This document shows positions 1-8,915 of a stretch of 39,469 bases of DNA, piece by piece. The notes beneath the pieces were generated by a model. It saw nothing but the letters and a program-made list of their open reading frames with translations, ran no database searches and was not told the DNA's origin. The translations under genes were made by a program, and so were the position numbers. Each line of letters starts with the position of its first letter. The first letter of the stretch is position 1. Source of the stretch: Acholeplasmatales bacterium (lineage in GTDB: Bacteria; Bacillota_I; Bacilli_A; Acholeplasmatales; Acholeplasmataceae); contig QKIB01000012.1 in the NCBI GenBank assembly GCA_003249785.1, forward strand, positions 1 through 39,469, given 5' to 3'.

Positions 1-1384
<1,384 letters not shown>

Positions 1385-1400
1385 ACATTTCTCCTTTGCT

Positions 1401-1414
1401 TAAAAGCGTTTTCA
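1401..1414 (-). promoter_or_regulatory. Candidate cre site (CcpA operator) in the thiolase leader
   Basis: TAAAAGCGTTTTCA matches the Bacillus cre consensus TGWAANCGNTNWCA at all defined positions but one. It lies between the promoters and the thiolase start, a typical roadblock position. HPr with its regulatory serine is encoded in the same window. CcpA itself is not in view, so function is inference. Confidence 0.5.
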
Positions 1415-1427
1415 TTTTCTGTGTAAT

Positions 1428-1433
1428 ATTATA
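1428..1433 (-). promoter_or_regulatory. Possible second, proximal -10 element for the thiolase operon
   Basis: A perfect TATAAT on the minus strand about 45 nt upstream of the thiolase start. No convincing -35 hexamer lies 16-18 nt upstream, so it may be a weak or fortuitous promoter. If used, the cre site at 1401-1414 would lie a few bases past its transcription start. Confidence 0.3.
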
Positions 1434-1485
1434 AAACATACAACAAAGTCTGAATAGAATGGCTTTACTGTAATGTTTAATGGTT

Positions 1486-1499
1486 TGTAAGCGTTTAAT
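1486..1499. promoter_or_regulatory. Second cre-like site
   Basis: TGTAAGCGTTTAAT agrees with the cre consensus except for the last two bases. It lies downstream of the distal thiolase promoter and shares the AAGCGTTT core with the site at 1401-1414. Confidence 0.35.
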
Positions 1500-1506
1500 A
1501 TTAAGT

Positions 1507-1520
1507 TGAATAATTATTCA
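1507..1520. promoter_or_regulatory. Perfect palindrome, candidate TetR-family operator
   Basis: TGAATAATTATTCA is a perfect 14-bp palindrome placed just downstream of the predicted start of the thiolase promoter (-10 at 1533-1538). Its TGAAT/ATTCA ends resemble the operator of the TetR-family fatty-acid regulator FadR of Bacillus. The divergent TetR gene is the natural candidate regulator. Confidence 0.5.
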
Positions 1521-1532
1521 TGTTACGCTTTC

Positions 1533-1561
1533 ATCTTATCATAGTGATTATATTTTGTCAA
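1533..1561 (-). promoter_or_regulatory. Promoter of the thiolase-SDR operon
   Basis: On the minus strand TTGACA (1556-1561), a 17-bp spacer and TAAGAT (1533-1538). The consensus -35 and spacing are good and the -10 is moderate. The palindrome at 1507-1520 begins a few bases after the expected transcription start. Confidence 0.55.
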
Positions 1562-1634
1562 TCTATTTCAATGCTTTTGCTATACAAAAAGAGATGAAGT
1601 GAAATCAATCATTTATTTTTTCGTAGAATTCAAG

Positions 1635-1680
1635 GTTTTGATGCAGAAGCATCAGACCTATCAAAACATGGTCAAAACAT
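1635..1680. repeat. Hairpin and tandem 9-mer in the thiolase/TetR intergenic region
   Basis: The stretch holds a small hairpin (TGATGC, AGAA loop, GCATCA at 1639-1654), a flanking inverted pair GTTTTGA/TCAAAAC, and a direct repeat TCAAAACAT at 1661-1669 and 1672-1680 with an 11-bp period. It lies upstream of both divergent promoters. No function is assigned. Confidence 0.35.
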
Positions 1681-1712
1681 AAAAGTACAATAAAAACATA
1701 CGCATATTATCA

Positions 1713-1739
1713 TTGTCTTTTTGATTTGAATGGTATACA
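1713..1739 (+). promoter_or_regulatory. Extended -10 promoter of the TetR gene
   Basis: TTGTCT (1713-1718), a short 15-bp spacer and TATACA (1734-1739) preceded by TG to give the extended -10 form TGGTATACA. Transcription would start near 1746, which makes the ATG at 1746 leaderless and favours the ATG at 1758. Confidence 0.45.
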
Positions 1740-1757
1740 CTAGTAATGGGTGATGAT

Positions 1758-2366
1758 ATGGAAGCAATGAATTACCGTCTACCAAAAAGAAAAGATGGAC
1801 AGAAAACATTCGAACAAATTATTGAAACCGCCAAGAAACTATTCTCGAAAAATGGATATCAAGCAACATCTATTAATGAGATTATTGAAAAGGCAGGGAT
1901 TGCTACAGGCACATTTTATTTATATTTTGATGACAAGTATGCACTCTATTCCTATTTATTGGCAAAATATAGAAAGTCCATTCGAAAGGCAATCAGTGAA
2001 GGCATTGCATCAGCAACCACCCGATATGAAAAAGAACGACTCGGGTTAAGAGCGTTCTTGAAATTTGCTTGGATGGATCCACTTGCCTATCGCATCATCT
2101 GGGAATCCATGTTTGCTGATAAAGAACTTTTTCAGGAATACTATCAAACATTTTCTCATGATTATGTCAGACAGCTTAAACATGCGGTTGATTCCAATGA
2201 AGTCAGAGATGATGTCGACTTAGAAACTTTATCCTATATTTTAATGGGGATTTCCAATTTCGTCGGTTTGCAGGTTCTTTTCAAGGACACACTGACTGAC
2301 ATGGAATTGGATCGAATCACAGATCAAGTGATGAAAATTCTTCAATCCGGTATGTTCAAATCATAA
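1758..2366 (+). CDS. TetR/AcrR family transcriptional regulator
   Basis: A 202-aa regulator. The N-terminal TetR_N helix-turn-helix reads FEQIIETAKKLFSKNGYQAT, then INEIIEKAGIATGTFYLYF, the classic recognition helix. The C-terminal two thirds form the ligand-binding helical domain, which is not diagnostic. The ORF track starts at 1746, but the promoter places the RNA start there and GGTGAT precedes the ATG at 1758, so the shorter start is preferred. The gene is divergent from the thiolase-SDR operon, and this arrangement usually means it represses that operon and itself. The likely inducer class is an acyl-CoA or fatty acid, by analogy with FadR-type regulators; this is inference. A strong terminator follows directly. 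Confidence 0.9.
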   Translation: MEAMNYRLPKRKDGQKTFEQIIETAKKLFSKNGYQATSINEIIEKAGIATGTFYLYFDDKYALYSYLLAKYRKSIRKAISEGIASATTRYEKERLGLRAFLKFAWMDPLAYRIIWESMFADKELFQEYYQTFSHDYVRQLKHAVDSNEVRDDVDLETLSYILMGISNFVGLQVLFKDTLTDMELDRITDQVMKILQSGMFKS

Positions 2367-2399
2367 AAAAGGTCCCTAAGGGACCGTTTTTTATTTTTT
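2365..2399. terminator. Bidirectional terminator between tetR and the DUF2892 gene
   Basis: GGTCCC TAA GGGACC stem with an A-run before and a T-run after, so it can act in both directions for two convergent genes. It overlaps the stop codon of the minus-strand gene. Confidence 0.85.
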
Positions 2400-2591
2400 G
2401 TCTTCGGATTTGTTCGTCTTTAAACCGACAATCATGTAAAGTGGGCATACCTTAATGGATGCTGTAACAAACGCAATGACTGCACCGATGATAAACCATG
2501 GACTCACTGTGAATGATAACACGATAAAGACCAAGGCTAGGACATAACGAACGATTTGATCGATTTTTCCAACATTTTCAAACTGCTTCAT
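2391..2591 (-). CDS. DUF2892 small membrane protein
   Basis: A 66-aa protein with two predicted membrane segments (about residues 14-32 and 33-50) and the ending CPLYMIVGLKT seen in DUF2892 (YgaP-type transmembrane) proteins, which have no defined enzymatic role. The ORF track begins three codons earlier at a GTG that overlaps the Shine-Dalgarno AGGAG. The ATG at 2591 sits at normal spacing from AGGAG and is preferred. The gene has its own promoter at 2614-2641, and tsf read-through could also reach it. Confidence 0.75.
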   Translation of the reverse strand: MKQFENVGKIDQIVRYVLALVFIVLSFTVSPWFIIGAVIAFVTASIKVCPLYMIVGLKTNKSEDKK

Positions 2592-2613
2592 ATGAATCAC
2601 TCCTTATACTTTA

Positions 2614-2641
2614 ATTATAGTCGTTTTTGAATGATTTACAA
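2614..2641 (-). promoter_or_regulatory. Promoter of the DUF2892 gene
   Basis: Minus strand TTGTAA (2636-2641), 16-bp spacer, TATAAT (2614-2619). Confidence 0.6.
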
Positions 2642-2651
2642 ATGATATGAT

Positions 2652-3503
2652 TTATAGAATCGGTGTGACAGTTATCTTTGAACCATCACAGGGAATGTCT
2701 AGTTTGCAGTTCAGTTTGTTCTCGATACCCTGACCGAGTTCAAAACGGAAGAAATCTATAACTTGGACCTGATTTTCTTTAAGCAGTGATTCAACAGTCT
2801 TTTCTGGATCTTTAACGTAAGGTTGTGTGTATAAGCTCACTTCCTTGAGATAAGCATCAAATGCTTGTTGATTAAAATGTCCATGATTTTTTTCATACAT
2901 GAACTGTTCATAATTGAGTGTATCCTGATCGATTTGATCCACAGAAAGATATAAAGGTGCGTTTGCTGCCACTTGGAGTGCGAGACCATCTGCCAAAGTC
3001 TGATTTTGATGATCCAAAATAACGAGAGTTACAACTTTACCTCCCATGTGCACATAGGTTCCAAAGGTTTGTTCAGCCGTCTTGACGACACGGTAAAAAC
3101 GTCTTAAGATGATATTTTCCTTGATCAAAACACTGGTGTGCAACAGCACATCAGAAACTGTTTGGTCGTCCATTGTGATCTTCAATGCGTCTTTTGGATT
3201 GGTCACTGTCGTTTCGATCAACTTTTCACCCAAACGTTTCACAAGTGAAACGAAATGTTCGTTTTTCGCTACAAAATCTGTTTCAGCGTTAAGTTCATAT
3301 AAAATTGCCTCATTGTCTAATGTTTCAATTCCACATAATCCTTTTGATGCGACTCGAAGATTTCCAGCACTCTTTTCTGTATGTTTACTCAAGGTAGCTA
3401 GAGCATCTTCATAACTTCCATTGGCTTGTTCCAATGCCTTTTTACATTCGAGCATTCCAGCACCTGTTTGTTCTCTTAGTTTTTTAACTTGATTGATATC
3501 CAT
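2652..3503 (-). CDS. tsf: Elongation factor Ts, divergent and separate from rpsB
   Basis: A 283-aa EF-Ts, the guanine-nucleotide exchange factor for EF-Tu. The N-terminal UBA-like domain has LREQTGAGMLECKKALEQANG, and the EF-Tu contact motif TDFVAKN is at about residues 75-81. The region between them lacks the usual basic AKK-type stretch, and the C-terminal half is only loosely like typical EF-Ts. The usual upstream partner rpsB is absent: the preceding gene is unrelated and ends in its own terminator. The gene has an extended -10 promoter and an in-phase ATG with GGAGG. It may be the only EF-Ts, moved from rpsB, or a second copy. Confidence 0.85.
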   Translation of the reverse strand: MDINQVKKLREQTGAGMLECKKALEQANGSYEDALATLSKHTEKSAGNLRVASKGLCGIETLDNEAILYELNAETDFVAKNEHFVSLVKRLGEKLIETTVTNPKDALKITMDDQTVSDVLLHTSVLIKENIILRRFYRVVKTAEQTFGTYVHMGGKVVTLVILDHQNQTLADGLALQVAANAPLYLSVDQIDQDTLNYEQFMYEKNHGHFNQQAFDAYLKEVSLYTQPYVKDPEKTVESLLKENQVQVIDFFRFELGQGIENKLNCKLDIPCDGSKITVTPIL

Positions 3504-3527
3504 TTTATGCCTCCGATTTCCTCATTT

Positions 3528-3536
3528 ATTATACCA
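3528..3536 (-). promoter_or_regulatory. Extended -10 promoter of tsf
   Basis: TGGTATAAT on the minus strand 25 nt before the tsf start codon. No clear -35 hexamer, as is common for extended -10 promoters. Confidence 0.5.
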
Positions 3537-3574
3537 AATATTTGCATAATACTTCCAAAATTGCTTAATTTGAA

Positions 3575-3596
3575 TAAAAAAAGGGCAATTGCCCTT
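3575..3596 (-). terminator. Terminator of the parE-parC operon
   Basis: AAGGGCAATTGCCCTT stem followed on the minus strand by a run of Ts, overlapping the stop codon of the last gene. Confidence 0.8.
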
Positions 3597-4647
3597 AATC
3601 ATTGAAAAGTGAGAGCTGTTCCATCCCGTATTTTTTATTTCCGGAGATGATACGTTGCCATTTTGAACTTCTGCCTTTACCGAGTGGGCGGATCTTATCC
3701 TCGATCTTGAGTCGCTTCAGTGTTCGATCTATGGTTGCATCACTGACATTGGGATGACGTTTTCGTAAATCTTCTTTTGTGAAGATTTCATCGAGTTTCA
3801 TGATGCTGTTTTCGATGTTGTTGGATTTGTTCAAATCTTTCTCAAAAACATATTCATGTGCTTTATCATCAATTTCATCATAAGCGTTTAAAAGCAAGTT
3901 GATGAGCATTCTACTGATCATATCGGTTTGGGCAAACCCTGAAGACCAATAATAATTTGCTGTAATGACACCACTCTGCCATCCCTCTTTGTCTTTAAGA
4001 AAATATTTGAAGAAACTGACATATTTGAAAACAGTAAAGTTTTTTGCCAATAAGGCATAAAGCAGTATCAAAGCAACCAGATCATTATGTTTGGTTAGTA
4101 TTTGCATGTTCAAAAAATCAACATAGAAATTAGCAATCAACTGCGTTAATTCAAACTTTTTGCTTTTGAGGTTACGCTCAAAGAGCTTAATCAGTTCTTC
4201 CAAATCATCCTTCTTGGAATGTTTTTTGAGTTTGAGGACACCTTCCTCTTGTTTCTCATAGGTTGCAAATTGAATGGGATCGGTATTTTTAGATAATTGT
4301 TTGATTAAGTTACCGACTTCATTGACTAGAAGTTCAAATGACTCTGGTCGTTTGTGTAGTTGATACAAAGCCGCTTTAAGGCTGGCTAATAGATATTCAT
4401 CTTTTGTTCGAGCAGACATTGGTTTTTTTGCAAAAAGTCTGATTCGAGCATCTGTCATTTTCAAATCAAGGTAACGAGCCAGTGCGATGAGGTTATGCTC
4501 CATCGTCTTTTTTTCAAACATAGCTTGATCACGAGAAAACAGATCGTCATAATAAAACGATTTCCCTTTGTATTCATAAAGCGATAACAAAAGTAACATC
4601 ACTTCATTTGAGATTTGGATACGTTCCATATTGGCTAAAGCCTTCAT
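3595..4647 (-). CDS. Unknown 350-aa helical protein with C-terminal winged-helix-like region
   Basis: I do not recognise a named family. The protein is predicted soluble and mostly helical. Residues near 290-335 (EIFTKEDLRKRHPNVSDATI, then TLKRLKIEDKIRPLGKGRSS) look like a winged helix-turn-helix of the kind that ends Fic-type and ATPase-associated proteins, which suggests nucleic acid or effector binding. There is no Fic HPFxxGNGR motif and no nucleotide-binding loop. The start is the ATG at 4647 with AAGGAAGTG upstream; the track start is a TTG one codon earlier. It is the last gene of the parE-parC-kinase operon, 15 nt after the kinase. Confidence 0.75.
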   Translation of the reverse strand: MKALANMERIQISNEVMLLLLSLYEYKGKSFYYDDLFSRDQAMFEKKTMEHNLIALARYLDLKMTDARIRLFAKKPMSARTKDEYLLASLKAALYQLHKRPESFELLVNEVGNLIKQLSKNTDPIQFATYEKQEEGVLKLKKHSKKDDLEELIKLFERNLKSKKFELTQLIANFYVDFLNMQILTKHNDLVALILLYALLAKNFTVFKYVSFFKYFLKDKEGWQSGVITANYYWSSGFAQTDMISRMLINLLLNAYDEIDDKAHEYVFEKDLNKSNNIENSIMKLDEIFTKEDLRKRHPNVSDATIDRTLKRLKIEDKIRPLGKGRSSKWQRIISGNKKYGMEQLSLFND

Positions 4648-4662
4648 CAAATCACTTCCTTA

Positions 4663-6303
4663 TTAGAGTCTGAAACTGCTGCCTCCGATAAATTCGCGCA
4701 ACAAGGAATTGCAAGGGACGATGTCATCTTCGATGTCATCGAAATACTTCAAGAATTTTAATAATCTGTTTGCTGTAATGAAATGTTCATTATCGCTAGG
4801 TATAGCCTGAAGCTGCTCAACTGCATGTTTTTTCAAAACAGCCAGTTCATAACTGAGTTCGGAATTAAATACATAGTTCGCTTCTTTCTGAGTTGGATAA
4901 ATCCATTTGAATTCTCCACGTCTCACTGATGGCCACATATCCATGGTTTCAATGGCTGATGAGTTTCTGAATTTTTGATCTCTGACGATACGTCTTAAAA
5001 GTCTCAATTCAGTGATACTGATTGGATTGTGATTATCAATGTGTAGTTGTGTTTGTGGTGAAATATAGATGTTGAACTTTTGGTGCTTCTGGATGCTCTT
5101 GGTCAGTCGTTCATTCAAGGCATGAATACCTTCAATGATGATTGGTGTATCAGAATCGAGTTTAACCGTACGACCTTTCTCTCTGACGCCTTTAACAAAA
5201 TTAAATTTTGGTAAGGTAATTTCTTCACCTTGGATTAAACCGAGCATATCATGATTGAATTGTTCGACATCGAGTGCATCGACATGTTCCAAGTCAGGTG
5301 ATCCATCTTCATTCTTTGGTGCTTTATCCTTACTGTTGTAGTAATCATCAATGGAAATCATAACAGGGGTGATACCTCTGCTCATGAGTTCGATACGCAA
5401 TCTGGTGCAGAAGGTTGTCTTTCCCGATGATGAAGGACCAGCAATAGCAATCAAGCGAATACTTTCAATATTACTTTGAATCATATCACCGAGTTCATTG
5501 AGCATATGGTGGTGTTTGGTTTCACAAATATTGACAAATTCAACTGATGTTACATAATCCTTAGCATAGGCATTGATCAATGGAATGGTATTACCATGGA
5601 TGACTTTACCCCATTTTGCTGCTTCCTTTAAGGCCATACCAAATCGTGGTTCATCTGAAAACGGTGGGATTTCACCATTGTATTCAGCTCTTGGGTATTG
5701 AATGATAAATCCTGGATTGTATAAAAACATATTGAAGTCATTCAAATAACCAGTGGAAGGTAACATGTATCCAAACATGTAGTTGATGTATCCGTTGCAT
5801 TCGTATAAGTTGACATAGTCTTCTTCTCTATAGGCTAGAATTGCCACTTTATCAGGCATGCCAAGTTCAGTATAAATTTTCGTTGCTTCACCAATGGAGA
5901 CACGTTTCCGCTTGATTTCAAAATCTTGAGAAATAATGGTCTTGACTTCGTCTCTGATCCGTTCAATAACTTCATGATTGACAATGCCATCAAAAGATTC
6001 AAAAACGCCCAAAATAGATCTTGAAATGCTATAGTTGAATCTGACCTTAGCACTAGGATAAAGTTTCTTGATTGCCATAGCAATCACATATCTCAAGGTG
6101 GATTCATAAATTCTGATTGCATCCGGATGATCATATCTCAAAAATGAGACATTAGCATCCTTGGTGATGATATAACTGAGTTCTCTTAGACGATCATTGA
6201 CTTTAGCTGCCAAAGCATCTTTAATCTTCATGGATTTAGCAATCTCTTTAAGTACCATAGGTTTATCATATGTGATTTGTGTTGTTTCAATATTCAGTTT
6301 CAT
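4663..6303 (-). CDS. Nucleoside (uridine/cytidine) kinase with ThrRS-like N-terminal region
   Basis: A 546-aa two-part protein. Residues 1 to about 260 resemble the TGS and second editing-type domains of threonyl-tRNA synthetase (YDHPDAIRIYESTLRYVIAM is like the DHP..HS.AH region of ThrRS). Residues about 280-500 are a P-loop kinase of the uridine kinase/phosphoribulokinase family: Walker A GPSSSGKTT at 289-297, then SIDDYY and VEGIH-like IIEGIHAL. Such fusions are known from Thermotoga, clostridia and Bacteroidetes, where a member phosphorylates uridine and cytidine. Substrate here is inferred. The gene is 14 nt after parC, in one operon. Confidence 0.85.
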   Translation of the reverse strand: MKLNIETTQITYDKPMVLKEIAKSMKIKDALAAKVNDRLRELSYIITKDANVSFLRYDHPDAIRIYESTLRYVIAMAIKKLYPSAKVRFNYSISRSILGVFESFDGIVNHEVIERIRDEVKTIISQDFEIKRKRVSIGEATKIYTELGMPDKVAILAYREEDYVNLYECNGYINYMFGYMLPSTGYLNDFNMFLYNPGFIIQYPRAEYNGEIPPFSDEPRFGMALKEAAKWGKVIHGNTIPLINAYAKDYVTSVEFVNICETKHHHMLNELGDMIQSNIESIRLIAIAGPSSSGKTTFCTRLRIELMSRGITPVMISIDDYYNSKDKAPKNEDGSPDLEHVDALDVEQFNHDMLGLIQGEEITLPKFNFVKGVREKGRTVKLDSDTPIIIEGIHALNERLTKSIQKHQKFNIYISPQTQLHIDNHNPISITELRLLRRIVRDQKFRNSSAIETMDMWPSVRRGEFKWIYPTQKEANYVFNSELSYELAVLKKHAVEQLQAIPSDNEHFITANRLLKFLKYFDDIEDDIVPCNSLLREFIGGSSFRL

Positions 6304-6317
6304 TGGGTATTTTCTCC

Positions 6318-8915
6318 TTATTCGTCTTCGTCATCAAAGAGATCTAATCTACTAAGATGGATGGTTTTTTGATCTTGTTGAACCACTTCTTCTTTAAGGA
6401 TATCAATCGGATCAAGGACTGGTTTGATCTTCTTTTTCAAAAGTCTTTCTGTCACTTTCTCTTCGACAACTTCCTCTTCAAGTCCTTCAATTTCGATACT
6501 GTATCCTCTGCCAAGGTCAGCATCATCATACATTTTTTTTCCAAACTTATTTCCGCTGTATTTCAGTTCAGAGACAGTCGTTTTAAGTGAACTTCTTTCT
6601 GTTACGATTAAGACAGGAACATCCTGTTTTTGTTGTTGCTTTGTGAGTCTTGATGCTGAGACTGCAAAATGAGGATTTGATTTCTGATGATCAATGACCA
6701 GAATACCACGTCTGTTTCGGTTATAGATAGGCAGTTCTTCAACGATGTCCTTGATGATATGCCCTCTCGTGGTAAGCATAACAAATTCATCCGATGGATG
6801 AACGAACATTGCGGATACCAGCTGATCGTCATGAGCAACACTCATACTTCTGACGCCACCAGCTTGCAATCCATACATAGGCAGTTCAACCGAACGGAAT
6901 CTTAAAGCATATCCATTTTTCGAAATGGACAAAATATTGGTCTTTTCATTGATATCCACACAAACCAGTGCATCACCATCTGATAAACGCATTGCCTTCA
7001 TTGGTTTATTGTATCTAGAGACTTCAAAATCACTGAGTTTCGTTTGCTTCATCATACCCTGTGCGGTTGCTAAAAGTAACACCTGATTGGTGGAAAAAGT
7101 ATCGACTGAAAGGGTTTTGATGATGATTTCATCCCGTTCAATTGGAACAATATTGTTGATATAGATTCCTAGGTCTTTCCATTTCTGTTCATCAATCTTA
7201 TAGACTGGAAGGAAGATGAAGTTTCCCAAATTGGTAAACATCAAAAGTGTATCTAAAGTATTGACTTCTTTTTCGAAAACCAAAGCATCATCAGCCTTAA
7301 GACCAACACTTTGAGATGCTTGATAGCTTCTTGTACTTGCCCGTTTGATGTAGCCTTCTTTGGTAACACCAATCATGACTTTCTCGTCACTCACTAAATC
7401 CTTATGATCAATCTTAATGGTTTCAATTTCGGCTTCAATTTCTGATCTGCGATCTTCTCCAAGTAAATTGGAAACTTCTACCAATTCTTTCTTAATGACC
7501 TTTCTTAAAGCATGTTCACTGGAAAGGATATGTTCAAGTTCTTTGATTCTATCATTTAAGGCATCATTTTCGTTTTGTAAAGCTAAGATGTCGGTATTAG
7601 ACAAACGGTATAATTGGAGTGTAACAATAGCTTCTGCTTGTAAATCTGAAAACTCAAAAGCATTCATGATGTTTTCTTTGGCATTTTGCTTATTTTGCGA
7701 GTTTCTGATGATTCGGATGATATCTTCAACAACAGAAACCATTTTAATTAAACCTAAAACGATATGCTGTCTCTTGTTCGCCTTGGCTAGTTCGTAATTA
7801 GACCGATTAGTGATGACATCTTTTTGATGGTTGACGTAAGCTTTTAAAATAGGAATGACACCGACCAAAACTGGACGATGATTGAGTATTGCAACCATAT
7901 TATAGTTGTAAGAAACTTGTAAATCAGTAGATTTTAATAAGAAGTTCAGAATGAATTGCGCATCCGCACCTTTTTTGAGGTCAATTGCAATACGTAACCC
8001 GTCTTTATCGGATTCATCTCTGATTTCTAAAATATCATCAATCTTTTTATCGATACGAAGGAGATCCATTGATTTGACAAGATCAGCTTTGTTCACTTCA
8101 TAAGGAATTTCAGTAATGATGATTCTATCTTGGCTCTTTGAGACTTCTTCAATCATCGATTTGGCACGGATGACAACTTTACCAGAACCAGTTTCTAAAG
8201 CACTTCTAATACCTGCGTGACCCTGGACAATACCTCCGGTTGGGAAATCTGGCCCTTTGATGATTTCTGCGATGGCATCCATCGAGATATTTTCATTATC
8301 TAGATAGGCGATGGTTGCTGAAACAACCTCACTTAAATTGTGTGGTGGGATTTTAGTTGCGTATCCGGCACTGATCCCGGTTGCACCATTGACAAGAAGA
8401 TTCGGGAATTTTGCCGGTAGAACCACAGGTTCTAACTCCTCATCGTCAAAGTTTGGCACGAAAGGAACTGTCCGTTTTTCTATATCAGAAAGGAGTGCTT
8501 CTGCAGCGATAGAAAGTCTTGCTTCAGTGTAACGCATAGCTGCTGCACTGTCTCCATCAATAGAACCGTTATTTCCATGCATATCGATTAATGGGACTCT
8601 CATTTTGAAGTCTTGACTCAGTCTAACCATCGCTTCATAAATCGATGAATCACCATGAGGATGATATTTCCCCATCACTTCACCAGCGATTCTTGCTGAT
8701 TTCTTATAAGGCTTGTTATGCAACATACCCATTTGCTGCATGGCATATAAAATACGTCTTTGTACAGGCTTTAACCCGTCTCTTGCATCCGGTAGTGCAC
8801 GATCTTGAATGATGTATTTTGAGTATCTGGCAAAACGTTCAGAAACAATTTCATCTAACGAGGATTCAATGACCTTTTCAACAAACTCATCGAGTTTTTT
8901 ACTGATATTTGCCAT
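6318..8915 (-). CDS. parC: DNA topoisomerase IV subunit A
   Basis: An 865-aa type IIA topoisomerase breakage-reunion subunit. The active tyrosine is Tyr129 in [12 protein letters not shown]. The [19 protein letters not shown] context and [19 protein letters not shown] are ParC-like rather than GyrA-like. The C-terminal beta-pinwheel spans about 500-800, with degenerate repeats and no canonical GyrA box seen. Ser90 and Glu94 in [12 protein letters not shown] are the wild-type residues at the quinolone-determining positions. The start codon overlaps the parE stop as TAATG, with AGGGGGTGG just upstream, so translation is coupled. Decatenates daughter chromosomes with ParE. Confidence 0.95.
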   Translation of the reverse strand: MANISKKLDEFVEKVIESSLDEIVSERFARYSKYIIQDRALPDARDGLKPVQRRILYAMQQMGMLHNKPYKKSARIAGEVMGKYHPHGDSSIYEAMVRLSQDFKMRVPLIDMHGNNGSIDGDSAAAMRYTEARLSIAAEALLSDIEKRTVPFVPNFDDEELEPVVLPAKFPNLLVNGATGISAGYATKIPPHNLSEVVSATIAYLDNENISMDAIAEIIKGPDFPTGGIVQGHAGIRSALETGSGKVVIRAKSMIEEVSKSQDRIIITEIPYEVNKADLVKSMDLLRIDKKIDDILEIRDESDKDGLRIAIDLKKGADAQFILNFLLKSTDLQVSYNYNMVAILNHRPVLVGVIPILKAYVNHQKDVITNRSNYELAKANKRQHIVLGLIKMVSVVEDIIRIIRNSQNKQNAKENIMNAFEFSDLQAEAIVTLQLYRLSNTDILALQNENDALNDRIKELEHILSSEHALRKVIKKELVEVSNLLGEDRRSEIEAEIETIKIDHKDLVSDEKVMIGVTKEGYIKRASTRSYQASQSVGLKADDALVFEKEVNTLDTLLMFTNLGNFIFLPVYKIDEQKWKDLGIYINNIVPIERDEIIIKTLSVDTFSTNQVLLLATAQGMMKQTKLSDFEVSRYNKPMKAMRLSDGDALVCVDINEKTNILSISKNGYALRFRSVELPMYGLQAGGVRSMSVAHDDQLVSAMFVHPSDEFVMLTTRGHIIKDIVEELPIYNRNRRGILVIDHQKSNPHFAVSASRLTKQQQKQDVPVLIVTERSSLKTTVSELKYSGNKFGKKMYDDADLGRGYSIEIEGLEEEVVEEKVTERLLKKKIKPVLDPIDILKEEVVQQDQKTIHLSRLDLFDDEDE

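Noticed and set aside
7417-7797. 126-aa plus-strand ORF inside parC
   Set aside because: It lies on the opposite strand of a well-conserved part of parC, has no ribosome site, and its composition is that of an antisense shadow.
8630-8660. Quinolone resistance mutation in ParC
   Set aside because: The residues at the determining positions are Ser90 and Glu94, the usual sensitive state.
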